Shown here: piece by piece, positions 34,924-44,139 of the stretch | Layout of the letters: every line of letters begins with the position of its first letter | Position numbering within the stretch: the first letter of the stretch is position 1 | Assembly: GCA_902799245.1 (NCBI GenBank) | Contig: CADBZY010000006.1 | Span: forward strand, 49,141 to 113,140 | Source: an uncultured Ruminococcus sp. | Lineage (GTDB): Bacteria > Bacillota > Clostridia > Oscillospirales > Acutalibacteraceae | Direction: 5' to 3' | DNA length: 64,000 bases | The notes under the pieces: model-generated | Database searches by the model: none | Seen by the model: only the letters and a program-made list of their open reading frames with translations | What the model was told of the DNA's origin: nothing | Position numbers and translations under genes: made by a program

Positions 34924-37332
34924 TCACGGAGTCACCGTCTGCGGTTCCTCTGTTTCCGCAGGGAGATCGCTTGGCGATACTTCAGAAGCAGACTTACCGC
35001 CGATTGCCTCGGGATGCTCGATAAGCCACTGTTCCATGGTAATCGTGTTGTAACCGTAGTCTATGGCGAAGTTATTGAGAGCATACATGTTCTGCTTGAT
35101 CTCATAAATGATAACATCCATATCCTCATAGTAAACGCTCATCTGATCCTGGAAATAGGACATGTACTTTTCCGCCCAGAAATATGCTTTGGACATGATG
35201 GCAAGCCTGTTTTCATATATGCCGTAATAATCGCTCTTTCTGCTCGTGCGGACAGTCTGCTCAGTAAGCAGCTGATTGGCCGCATCCTTGCTGATTCTCG
35301 GGTACAGATCCAGCGGCTGTCCCAGATAAGTCGGCTCAGCATACTTCAGAGGACGTTTCTCTATGATGAAGTAAACGTATTCTGTCGGAATCTGAATAAC
35401 TCTGGTACTGTCGTATTGCTCCATACGGAAAACAAATTCCCAAAGCTCATAATGCCAGCCCTTGTTTCTGGTGAGAGACAGCTCATCCACCGTGGAAACA
35501 ATCGTCCATGTATCCTTGCGGTGAGTGGCTTTAATCTTGTAGTAATTCTCCGTCACCGAAGAATAGCTAAGTCTGAATATGGCGCTGGATGTAAAGGTGT
35601 ATCCGCCAAATACAATGACGATAGCCGTAACGAGGACGATCGCCACAGAGGCCACCCATCTGACGGGCTTGATTCTTTCTTCAAACAAGCACCAGAACAG
35701 ACCGAACGGCACGCCGATTGTCGCGGCGCCGAGATAAACGAGATAGTTGACGGCACGGTCGGAACCAATCAATGACGGGAGCCCGAAGTACGTCGGATTC
35801 ATGAAGAGATAGTTGAACAGGAGCATATTCAGTCCCAGTCCTATGGCTACTCTTCCCTGTTTCTTCTTCGTCGTCATAAACAGTACGGCTGCACCCATCA
35901 CGATAGAAAGCGCCGAACAGACGTAAACGACAATGCCCCAGAAATTGGTATATTCCTTGAACGTGTTTTTGAAGGATTTCGTTGTCTTTTCGATGAAATT
36001 CGGTCCCTCTTCTTCCGCTGCATCCTTCTCGCTATCAGCCTCTTTCTTCTGTTCAGCAGCCTTATCGGAGTCGGATTTATCCGCGTCATCGTCCTTACCG
36101 GACTCCATCATACTCACAGCCCAGTCAAGAGAGCCTTGCCAGTGGTAGCCGAGCGTCAGTCCGAAGAACATCGGTGTCAGGCTGATGAATGCCGCCAGAA
36201 TCACGCTGAGCACCATCTTGACAAAGACCTTTTTCTGGAACAGAACCGTAATGTACGGAATCACTAAGCACAGACACAGCGGCACCGCAAAGATCGCGTC
36301 ATAGAAGTGTCCTGCAACCGTCATGGACGCGGCAAACGCAAACGTGATGCCGTCCACATTTCTCTGCTCTTCGAGGAACTTGACCATAAAGTATGCTGTC
36401 GGCACAATAAACAACATGCCGTATTCCTGCGGGAGCGAGAAGAATATACGGTCGACGACCGCCCCTGTGCCAAAGCTGCTGACACAGTAGACTAATCCAG
36501 TGATGATCGAAGCCGCCGGGCTCTTAAAGATCTTGGTAATGACGATCATGAGCAGCATTCCCATGAACACTGCGTTGAGCGGGCCGATAAATCTCATCAC
36601 TGTAACAACGTCGATAAATGTCATTTTTGCAAATGCGGAAACGACATTGTGCATTGCAAAGGGATAGATACCGTCGCTGAAAATGTAGCCGGCGTCTAAA
36701 AAGTTGATCCAGGATGTATGCACGGAGACGTCAGATGTCGGAAATGCCTGGCTTGTCATAGCAAAGAATCCACGGCGGATCACAAGTAAAAAGACGCATA
36801 CGGTGCCGATGATGTGATAAACGACATTCTTGTCAAAATACCATCTGACAAATCTCTTGACACCGTGAGAGATGTTGGTAATCTTTTCGCTGATATAATT
36901 GCGAACAATCAGCGACATCTTAAGCTGTCCGCTTAATACATCCGAGAACGTAAAGACAAAATCGTTGAGCTTCTTGCGGAAACTCATCCTGTTTTTGAAT
37001 TTGATATAAAACAGAATGACAAAGATGATGGAAAACACCAGCGTCAGCAGGTTGTATATCTTCATAAACGCCAGAACAAACACAATCGTGCTGAGCGTCA
37101 CCTGGCTGAGGATAATGCTGATCATGGCATTGTCAATGAAATCTCCGTCGCAGAGTTTCAGCTTGAGCACCTTGGCCGGAATGATGATGAAGATAATAGC
37201 ATAAGCTACCACAAACCAGATGAATGACCAGATATTGTTCATCACCTTCTGATCAAAGAAGCCGCCCGAAAACATGTTGGAAACCATGGGAAGATGGGAC
37301 AGATTGGCAAGTGCATCAGATAATGATAACAT
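34924..37332 (-). CDS. Large polytopic membrane protein, GT-C-like, in the Pel-type operon
   Basis: An 802-aa protein with roughly 13-15 membrane helices in two blocks, separated by a very acidic/basic loop around residues 405-440 (runs of Asp, Lys and Glu). The first large loop after an early helix carries SDVSVHTSWINFL and FSDGIYPFAMH, which resemble the Asp-containing loop of GT-C glycosyltransferases using lipid-linked sugars. A C-terminal soluble region of about 180 residues follows. I cannot name the family; it could be a GT-C transferase or a scaffold. The position between PelE and GT2/GT4 genes supports a role in polysaccharide assembly. Confidence 0.7.
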   Translation of the reverse strand: MLSLSDALANLSHLPMVSNMFSGGFFDQKVMNNIWSFIWFVVAYAIIFIIIPAKVLKLKLCDGDFIDNAMISIILSQVTLSTIVFVLAFMKIYNLLTLVFSIIFVILFYIKFKNRMSFRKKLNDFVFTFSDVLSGQLKMSLIVRNYISEKITNISHGVKRFVRWYFDKNVVYHIIGTVCVFLLVIRRGFFAMTSQAFPTSDVSVHTSWINFLDAGYIFSDGIYPFAMHNVVSAFAKMTFIDVVTVMRFIGPLNAVFMGMLLMIVITKIFKSPAASIITGLVYCVSSFGTGAVVDRIFFSLPQEYGMLFIVPTAYFMVKFLEEQRNVDGITFAFAASMTVAGHFYDAIFAVPLCLCLVIPYITVLFQKKVFVKMVLSVILAAFISLTPMFFGLTLGYHWQGSLDWAVSMMESGKDDDADKSDSDKAAEQKKEADSEKDAAEEEGPNFIEKTTKSFKNTFKEYTNFWGIVVYVCSALSIVMGAAVLFMTTKKKQGRVAIGLGLNMLLFNYLFMNPTYFGLPSLIGSDRAVNYLVYLGAATIGVPFGLFWCLFEERIKPVRWVASVAIVLVTAIVIVFGGYTFTSSAIFRLSYSSVTENYYKIKATHRKDTWTIVSTVDELSLTRNKGWHYELWEFVFRMEQYDSTRVIQIPTEYVYFIIEKRPLKYAEPTYLGQPLDLYPRISKDAANQLLTEQTVRTSRKSDYYGIYENRLAIMSKAYFWAEKYMSYFQDQMSVYYEDMDVIIYEIKQNMYALNNFAIDYGYNTITMEQWLIEHPEAIGGKSASEVSPSDLPAETEEPQTVTP

Positions 37333-37362
37333 CAGTTTCCCTCCTACTGCGTAAAAATATTA

Positions 37363-38322
37363 TCATTTGCGATTCCAGAAACGAACCACACCTATGCCCT
37401 TCTGTGAAAGCTGTGCACCGGACTTGAGCATCTTGTCCAGAATGATCTTGAAATCGTCCCACTGCTCGGTCTTGTACTTAACATTCAATGCGTTAAGATA
37501 GGACTGCTCCATGTTAGGCTGACGTTCGATGGAAAGATTGGCCCATCTGTCGGCATCGTCAAATTTGCCTATCTTAAGCAGACACTCAACCACATTCTTG
37601 TACTGTTCTGTATCGAGCATTTCGGGGTGGAAGGTGTTGAGATTGTCGATAAGTTCCACATAGAGATGAGAATACTTCTTGACCTCTATCTCACCAAGTA
37701 CGCCGCTGCTGATGTATTCAAACGTAGTATCGGCATACTCCTTGTTGATGTCGGCATCCTGAGGATTCTCCTGGTATTTCTGCTGGTAACCCGAAAGCTT
37801 CTTGGAATACTTCTGCAAAATATCCATCAGAGCAGCCGCAGCATAGTGGGCTGTTTCCGGGTCCTCGTTGTCGAGCGCCTTGACCAGAGACTTCATGTTG
37901 TTGGAAACATCCGCCTTCAGTATGTTCAGCAGTGCGCGGCGCTTATCCTGAACATCCGAGATAATGAGCGCTTCTTCAAGAGGTACGAATTCCTTTTCGG
38001 TCTCGTAGTCGGTCTGCTTGGCAAACTCTCTTTTTTCCTTGCTGAATGTCAGTTCGAGATAGTCGATGTCGGACTTACGGTCAAACAGGGAAATGACAAA
38101 GTTGATAAAGAAGCAGATTACACCGAACGGAGGGGTTAACAGCATCACTATCGATTTGGCCAGCGCAGGTCTGAATTTTCCAACCAGTGTAAAGACGACA
38201 AAGTACGCCGCTACAATGACTGTATTCACCAGAATAATCTGAAAAATAAAATTGGGATCTCTTGCGTTGAGCGTAAAGTGAAAATCGCTGATTATGCGTT
38301 CTAAGTTAGTTCCTATACTCAT
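37363..38322 (-). CDS. pelE: PelE-like membrane/TPR protein
   Basis: A 319-aa protein: two membrane helices (about 28-50 and 57-80) followed by a cytoplasmic helical region with TPR-like repeats (DPETAHYAAAALMDIL, and IGKFDDADRWANLSIERQPN near the C-terminus). Pseudomonas PelE has the same size and layout and bridges PelD with the synthase PelF/PelG. The start overlaps the end of the pelD-like gene by 17 bp, with GAGGTGG just upstream. Recognised mainly by architecture and position. Confidence 0.75.
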   Translation of the reverse strand: MSIGTNLERIISDFHFTLNARDPNFIFQIILVNTVIVAAYFVVFTLVGKFRPALAKSIVMLLTPPFGVICFFINFVISLFDRKSDIDYLELTFSKEKREFAKQTDYETEKEFVPLEEALIISDVQDKRRALLNILKADVSNNMKSLVKALDNEDPETAHYAAAALMDILQKYSKKLSGYQQKYQENPQDADINKEYADTTFEYISSGVLGEIEVKKYSHLYVELIDNLNTFHPEMLDTEQYKNVVECLLKIGKFDDADRWANLSIERQPNMEQSYLNALNVKYKTEQWDDFKIILDKMLKSGAQLSQKGIGVVRFWNRK

Positions 38323-40531
38323 CTAATGACACCACCTCTGCCTCCAAATCAATGCGGGCGATCTTCTTGTAAACAAAGGGCAGATCCTTTTCGGTCGTGT
38401 TGTTAAGCAGCATAAGCAGCTCGTTGGGGTCTTTCTCGCTGAGTCCGATATAGTCGTTGTCGCGGAGAATACCGCCGAGAGCGGCGCCCTTTTCCATAAG
38501 CTGCGAGCTGTCTTCCACCCTTGTGCGGAGCACGGCGAAGTCGGCAACGTTTGTGCCTGTACCGCTGAGCTTTGTTCTGACGATCTCTGAAAAAGCACTG
38601 GCCAGGAGAACATTTGTGCCGGGCACATAACGTGTATCCTTTGTATCGTTCTGATAACGGTATGCTTTTTCGAAGCTGGAAGCGATGATCTTGGAAAGAA
38701 CCGAGAAGAGATTTTCCTGGTACAGCGTCATCTTGTCGAAATCCATGTTGAACAGCATGATCATGTAAATCATGCTCTGCTCGGAAAAGACAGGCGCGAC
38801 CATGGAAGGAAGATTGCCGTCGAGCTTGCGGTTGACGAAAATTCTTTCCTCCAGCAGCACGCCTTCCAGCTGTTCATAATCTTCAAGGTTAATGATATTG
38901 CGCATCTTCTGGGCACGTCTGGACGAAGCGCCGGCCAGACGGTAAAGACCCTCGTTGCTCTTGACATAAATGGCAACGTCCTGAACACCCATGATCTGCA
39001 TGATAACGTCGAGAGCGGAGCTGACGATCTTTTCGGAGTCGAGAAGGTCGAGCTGTGAAACGATGGAGTAAACCTTGGCGATGGAGTTGTCATAGTTGAT
39101 CAGACGCTCTTCAAACATCTTCTTGATCTGGATATGTCTTTCGGAGATGTCATAAATTCTGGCGAGCTCCTCCTGCAGAGCAGCTTTTTCTTCGGTCAGC
39201 TCGGTGTTTCTGAGTTTCAGTCGATCCTTGCTGTAGCCGACAAGAATACCGACTAAGAAGAAGAACAGGATCTTGATCAGCGTACCGTAATCCATGACGA
39301 TCTCGGAAAATTCCATACCGGATACCATCTTCATGACCACGTACATGATGGATGACAGGAAGATGGAGATGTAGGAATGTGTGACGCTGTAGACAACCGA
39401 CATGATGATGATGTAAATGACAAAGAAGTCAAGCGACTTGAGCATCGTGAAGTCATTTGCAAAATAGGTGCCGGCACAGGCAATGGCGCACAGCACAAGG
39501 CTCTCGATATAGGCCAGCAAGCCCTTGCCGATTTCCTTCATGCGCTTCTTGCTCTCGTTCCAGGCAGCGCTGTCACCGCGCTTTTTCTTTGTGGCATAGT
39601 TTTCCTCGAGGGCGCTGAGATTGCTTGTAATCCACTTGTAGTTGCGCTCCATGCCCTTTTCGAGTGTGACGATCGGCTTGTAACCGGTAGCTGTCTGGAA
39701 CAGGGTGCCGACCGGGTTACAGGTGCAGCCTTTGCCGGCTGACTTTGTGTCGTTGACGTTTACCTTGGAGCCGGAAATCTTTTCGACCATCTGAATGAGG
39801 TTTCTGTTGGAAACGTATTCATTTCCTTCCACGTTGTATGTGCCCTTGGGGATGGACGTGTTGGCAATGGCTCTGTAGGTCGCATCGACTGCGTCGCCTA
39901 TAAAGATTGTCTTGTATTCCATATCAAGGTCGCATTCAAACGGAACGCCCATCTTGGCAAAAAGGAACGCGTTGCTTACGAAATTAAGCTGCTCGTCGGT
40001 GTCAGCCTGGGGACCGTAAACCACAGGCAGACGCAGAATGACGGATTTCAGGCCCGTGTTGTCGTTGTAGATCTTGCACTGTCCTTCGCCGTTCAGCAGA
40101 GTAAGACCTCTGATGGATGAAGGAGCCGGCTTGTTCTTTTCGGTAACGGGTGTGTCGTAGTCTGTGCCGTAGACGTCTGTGGAGGAAAGATACACCAGAT
40201 GTCTTGCGCCGGCGTTGCTGGCGCAGGTAAGCACATTCGAAATGGCGGCGTTGAATACTGCGGCATCGGAATTGTTGTTCCATGCGAACGATGTGTCCTG
40301 CGCTCCCATGAATACCATGGCGTCAGGTCCGATACTGTCGATGATGTTCTGAATCAGCGGATCATCCAGAGCAAAATCGTAGTTGATGTGTCTGGGCAGA
40401 CCTCTGCCCTTCAGCTTTGAGTTTTTTCCTGTTATCATATAGATTTCGCAGCCTTCCTTTGCAAGACGCTGCACCAACGAATTGGTAAAGAAACCATATG
40501 AACCTACAATCAAGACTTTAATTGTACCCAC
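38306..40531 (-). CDS. pelD: PelD-like c-di-GMP receptor fused to an inactive SDR domain
   Basis: A 741-aa fusion. Residues 1-300 form an extended SDR (NAD-epimerase) domain with a modified nucleotide loop (VGSYGFF). The catalytic Tyr-x3-Lys is replaced by Arg141 and Leu145, although the flanking STDVYG and LRLPVVYGP are well kept, so it is probably a pseudoenzyme. About 336-440 has four helices, 445-490 a coiled coil, 500-625 a GAF-like domain and 630-735 a degenerate GGDEF domain. This last half matches PelD. The I-site RxxD is present (R690, D693) while the GGDEF site is absent. Start is GTG with AAGGAAGG upstream. Confidence 0.83.
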   Translation of the reverse strand: MGTIKVLIVGSYGFFTNSLVQRLAKEGCEIYMITGKNSKLKGRGLPRHINYDFALDDPLIQNIIDSIGPDAMVFMGAQDTSFAWNNNSDAAVFNAAISNVLTCASNAGARHLVYLSSTDVYGTDYDTPVTEKNKPAPSSIRGLTLLNGEGQCKIYNDNTGLKSVILRLPVVYGPQADTDEQLNFVSNAFLFAKMGVPFECDLDMEYKTIFIGDAVDATYRAIANTSIPKGTYNVEGNEYVSNRNLIQMVEKISGSKVNVNDTKSAGKGCTCNPVGTLFQTATGYKPIVTLEKGMERNYKWITSNLSALEENYATKKKRGDSAAWNESKKRMKEIGKGLLAYIESLVLCAIACAGTYFANDFTMLKSLDFFVIYIIIMSVVYSVTHSYISIFLSSIMYVVMKMVSGMEFSEIVMDYGTLIKILFFFLVGILVGYSKDRLKLRNTELTEEKAALQEELARIYDISERHIQIKKMFEERLINYDNSIAKVYSIVSQLDLLDSEKIVSSALDVIMQIMGVQDVAIYVKSNEGLYRLAGASSRRAQKMRNIINLEDYEQLEGVLLEERIFVNRKLDGNLPSMVAPVFSEQSMIYMIMLFNMDFDKMTLYQENLFSVLSKIIASSFEKAYRYQNDTKDTRYVPGTNVLLASAFSEIVRTKLSGTGTNVADFAVLRTRVEDSSQLMEKGAALGGILRDNDYIGLSEKDPNELLMLLNNTTEKDLPFVYKKIARIDLEAEVVSLDEYRN

Positions 40532-40571
40532 AACCTTCCTTTTTATATTTGAAATAATTCGCTTGTATGCC

Positions 40572-40644
40572 GGGAATGTCCTTGACCTGGCCGGCCGGAC
40601 ATCCCGTGATAAACCCTGCGGACTCCAAAGGAGCCGGACAGGGA
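40572..40644 (-). other. Two stem-loops in the gap before pelD
   Basis: The 117-bp space between a GT8 gene and pelD is by far the longest inside the operon. It holds two hairpins: 40615-40644 (CCCTG with CAGGG, inner CTCC/GGAG) and 40572-40607 (CGGGA-TGTCC with GGACA-TCCCG, enclosing GGCCGGCC). Neither is followed by a clear T-run on the minus strand, so processing or partial attenuation is more likely than full termination. Confidence 0.55.
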
Positions 40645-40648
40645 TTAT

Positions 40649-41569
40649 TTATTTACCCGGTCTCTGAATATGCAGTATCATGCAGGCAACCGTCAGAATA
40701 TACCCGCACACCGCCACGATCGGGCGGAACGGACAAAGCAGTCTGTAGCCGAGCGGCGCAAACTCTTTGTACGCCTCCTGATATTCAAAGCAGTACTTAT
40801 TTCTGTAATGTATGCTCCACGGCTTGACCGGCCCCATAAAATGCACGATGATCGGGTTTTCGCGCCGTCTGTATTTTTTACTAAGACCCCATTTGACCAC
40901 TTCGTTTGCCAGCAGTCCGGGATTGTAGTTATAGAGATTTTTCCATATTTTCATAGAATCATTGAAGTAAATATTGATGGCGTCCTGATCGGGATAGATC
41001 AGATCCTTCTTTTTTTCCTCAATGATCTCAAATATACTGTTGACGTCAAAACGGTTTTCCCGCATGAGTCGGAGATTCATGAGAAGAACGCCGCTATTGA
41101 CATATCTGCTGTTCTCAGGCAGTCCTAAACGAACGTAGTGAGGACGGTTATCCGGACACTTGGGATCGTTTATCTGCGGTGGATCCGATATGGCGATTAG
41201 CATGTTTCCGTCAAAAGGCAGATGATAGAATTCCTCCACCGAACCTCTGATCAGAATATCGGGATCCATGTACAGCACTCGCTCCTCGCTCTCCGGAAGC
41301 ATTTTGCTGGCGAGCAGACGGTAATACATTTCCTTGGTAAAGTGCATATTGACCGGCGCGTCGTCAAACATGTCGTCCGCAACCCTTATGGGTTCAAAGC
41401 TGTTGCCGTGCGATTCGATGTACTGCCTCATTTCACCCAGCGTAGCGTCATCAACCCTTGAGTACATCAGGTAAACGGTGATATGACATTTGTTGTGCTT
41501 GAAAAGGGTCTTGAGCATGGTCAGGGAATACCGACAGTAATTCTGTGACACGGTTATCAATACATTCAT
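40649..41569 (-). CDS. Glycosyltransferase family 8 (first downstream of GT8 pair)
   Basis: A 306-aa retaining GT-A enzyme related to LPS galactosyl/glucosyltransferases. Metal-binding DxD is in YMDPDILIRGS, and DQDAINIYFND and HFMGPVKPW are typical C-terminal blocks. It is similar throughout to the adjacent GT8 (41590), suggesting tandem duplication and divergence. Likely uses UDP-glucose, UDP-galactose or an N-acetyl derivative. Confidence 0.87.
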   Translation of the reverse strand: MNVLITVSQNYCRYSLTMLKTLFKHNKCHITVYLMYSRVDDATLGEMRQYIESHGNSFEPIRVADDMFDDAPVNMHFTKEMYYRLLASKMLPESEERVLYMDPDILIRGSVEEFYHLPFDGNMLIAISDPPQINDPKCPDNRPHYVRLGLPENSRYVNSGVLLMNLRLMRENRFDVNSIFEIIEEKKKDLIYPDQDAINIYFNDSMKIWKNLYNYNPGLLANEVVKWGLSKKYRRRENPIIVHFMGPVKPWSIHYRNKYCFEYQEAYKEFAPLGYRLLCPFRPIVAVCGYILTVACMILHIQRPGK

Positions 41570-41589
41570 ACCCTCAGTCCTCCTTTAAC

Positions 41590-42495
41590 CTATCCAAAAA
41601 TCACTCTCCAAACAGCCGAGACAACTGATTTGAAAACAAGCCAGGGTCTGAAAAGCAGCTCGCGTTTCTCTTTTGGAGTCAGATATTGATTCAGATACGA
41701 TCTGTATTTGCTGTAGAACTTATAGTAGTAGGAGGGCTTCCACGGCTTGCATTTTCCCATGTAATGAGCAATCACAACCCGCTCCCGTTCGCTGCGTCTG
41801 TAACCGGGACTGAATATATATTTCAGAAAATCGCCTGTACTGATATATTCTGTTGTGAAGTTGTATTCACGGGGAGCGTATTTGATGTTGTCCTTAAAGT
41901 ACACATTGATCAGATCCTGATCCGGAAATTCCAGCATCAGTCCGCACTCACCCATGAACCGGAACATGTCATCCAGCCTGAAGCTCTCATTCATCTGAGG
42001 GATATTCAGCAGCAGCACGCCCGAATTGATATATCTGTAGCTGCCGTCGAGACCGAGATTCTTTTTTCGCTCCGGATAGTAGCAGTCCCCTAAATAATCA
42101 GGTACCGCGATCATCATGCTTCCTTCAAAATCGGAGTTGTAGAAATCCTCAATGGAACGGAATATGATAATATCCGGGTCGAGATAAAGCGCTCTTTCCT
42201 CCTTCGGAAGCATCTGAGGAATCAACAGCCTGTAATACATTTCTTTCGTGAAGTACTTTGTGACTGTCGCTCCTTCAAAAAGTTCCGCAGGTACCCTCAG
42301 GTCTGTAAATTCACCGCCCAGCCGCCCGACGTGGGCGGCCAGACGTTTCAGATTATCGTCGCATACGTTGGAGTGCAGCAGATAAATATGAATTGCGGAA
42401 TGGGCAGTCCTATTTTGCTCAAAGAGTGATTCGAGCATGATCAGCGCAGGACGGATATAATTGTCGTCCACCGTAATTACAATATTCATTGCCAT
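41590..42495 (-). CDS. Glycosyltransferase family 8
   Basis: A 301-aa GT8 enzyme with DxD in YLDPDIIIFRS, SGVLLLNIPQM, PDQDLINVYFKD and HYMGKCKPWKP. It begins NIVITVDDNYIRPALIML, aligned position by position with the neighbouring GT8. Two in-frame start codons lie within 9 bp. Probably acts on the product or lipid acceptor of the Pel-type pathway. Confidence 0.87.
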   Translation of the reverse strand: MAMNIVITVDDNYIRPALIMLESLFEQNRTAHSAIHIYLLHSNVCDDNLKRLAAHVGRLGGEFTDLRVPAELFEGATVTKYFTKEMYYRLLIPQMLPKEERALYLDPDIIIFRSIEDFYNSDFEGSMMIAVPDYLGDCYYPERKKNLGLDGSYRYINSGVLLLNIPQMNESFRLDDMFRFMGECGLMLEFPDQDLINVYFKDNIKYAPREYNFTTEYISTGDFLKYIFSPGYRRSERERVVIAHYMGKCKPWKPSYYYKFYSKYRSYLNQYLTPKEKRELLFRPWLVFKSVVSAVWRVIFG

Positions 42496-42537
42496 TTTCC
42501 GGCTGCCGCCTCCTTGTCGCTATTCATTCAGATGAAT

Positions 42538-44118
42538 TTATTTCTTCGCCTTTTGGGCTATCTCCTTCATCGCTGCCTCACGCTCAGCCTTCTGCTGGGC
42601 GAACATCTTCTGCTTCTGCTGCTCAGCTTCCTGCTTGATCTTTTCATCCTTGCTGTGCTTAAGAGCATTCAATGCTTCATCCGCTTCGTCGATGCGTCTC
42701 TTGGTCATCTTGCCCGCAGAGGTGGTATTGACGATCATGCCGCGGCAGAAAATCTGCTCGTCGATCTTGTTGATGACTCTGCGCAGACGAATATAGCCGA
42801 TTGTCCAGCCGATAAACGCGCCGAGGAACAGGCCCAGACCCGCAAACACAACGTCAAAGTAGGTGGTGATAATGGAGCCTACGAGCGTTCCGATGAAGAA
42901 TCCTATGGTCACCATGCATGTGCCGATGCCGTCGTCAAAGTAGAAGAGGAAAATGACTTCGCAGTACATGATAAATGTGACGAAATAGGCGGCTGCCAGC
43001 GACGGATAGATCGAAAGGATAACGCCCTCAAATCCGAAGTCGGGCAGGAAGATCATGGCGAGAATGAACAAAATAATGGTAATAATGAACTGGAAACGGA
43101 TGATGTAGAACAGCTCGCTCTTCAGAGTGCGGAACATGTTCTTCTTGGCGAGCTCTATGTCCTCGCCGCCGCCGCCGTTAACCGTTTCGAGATACGCCTG
43201 GTAGGATCCGAAGAAGGAGGTTTCCGCCTTGACAACGAAGATAACCAGTGTGGAGATATTGGTAAACAGCGCAAGACAGGTCGCCATGTCGTAATCAGGC
43301 GCCGTCCAGAAAACATTGCCTATATAGGCGCTGTGTTCCGGCGTGTTCCAGTAAACAAAGTTGTGTACATAAAGACCGAATGTATAGAAGAAGTTGGTGA
43401 TAAACAGCGGTTTGAATCGCAGGAAATACTTCAGCGCTTCCGTGTAATTCTTACTCGAAACCTTGAAGTAGGTTTTCAGATTCGCGTACAGCATGGTGGA
43501 GATAATGGAGAAGCAAAGCACCATGGAGCCTAAAATGGAGTAGGAAACCGCGTTGTGGAATACGTATACGCTTACGATGGAGAATACCAGCGCGGCCAGT
43601 ATGCCCAGGAAGTAAGCCATACCGATCTTGCCGTAGTCCTTCAGGGCGGAAACATATGTCATCAGATACAGCGACATGTTGATGACCATGAAGAACCAGT
43701 ATGACAGAAACGTGAAGAACGGATCGATGCCGACCTCGATCTCTCTGAAAACGATGTAGAGAGAGGAGAGGAATGCCAGCACCATATTGAGTGCCAGACC
43801 GACATTGATAGCCGGCATGATGTCGGTTATCTGCTCCTGATAAATCTTATCCGCCACGTACCTCGACAAAACAGAGTTGAGCGGCGACGTGATGATCATG
43901 GAGAAAATGAAAACATAGAGAATGGTAGACGACAGAAACTCTCTGTCGGCAAATGCCGCAGTAGAGTAGGGCAGCACAATATACATCAGCATAAGTGTGC
44001 CGGCAAGCAATATGGTAGGGCCGATTGTAACCATTACGGCGTAGGTGGTACCTGCCACAAGGTTAACGATATTGCCCTTGCCCATCAGCTTTTTTAATTC
44101 AAAACCTATACCAGCCAT
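42538..44118 (-). CDS. pelG: PelG, exopolysaccharide exporter/synthase membrane subunit
   Basis: A 526-aa polytopic protein with about 12 helices. It opens with MAGIGFELKKLMGKG, the hallmark start of PelG, a Wzx/MATE-like member of the MOP superfamily. In Pseudomonas PelG works with PelF, PelD and PelE to polymerise and export Pel through the inner membrane. The last 65 residues form a charged coiled coil (KMTKRRIDEADEALNAL onward) that makes the protein longer than the Pseudomonas form of about 456 aa. Follows pelF by 21 bp. Confidence 0.92.
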   Translation of the reverse strand: MAGIGFELKKLMGKGNIVNLVAGTTYAVMVTIGPTILLAGTLMLMYIVLPYSTAAFADREFLSSTILYVFIFSMIITSPLNSVLSRYVADKIYQEQITDIMPAINVGLALNMVLAFLSSLYIVFREIEVGIDPFFTFLSYWFFMVINMSLYLMTYVSALKDYGKIGMAYFLGILAALVFSIVSVYVFHNAVSYSILGSMVLCFSIISTMLYANLKTYFKVSSKNYTEALKYFLRFKPLFITNFFYTFGLYVHNFVYWNTPEHSAYIGNVFWTAPDYDMATCLALFTNISTLVIFVVKAETSFFGSYQAYLETVNGGGGEDIELAKKNMFRTLKSELFYIIRFQFIITIILFILAMIFLPDFGFEGVILSIYPSLAAAYFVTFIMYCEVIFLFYFDDGIGTCMVTIGFFIGTLVGSIITTYFDVVFAGLGLFLGAFIGWTIGYIRLRRVINKIDEQIFCRGMIVNTTSAGKMTKRRIDEADEALNALKHSKDEKIKQEAEQQKQKMFAQQKAEREAAMKEIAQKAKK

Positions 44119-44139
44119 ACAGCGCCTCTTTCCTTCCGG

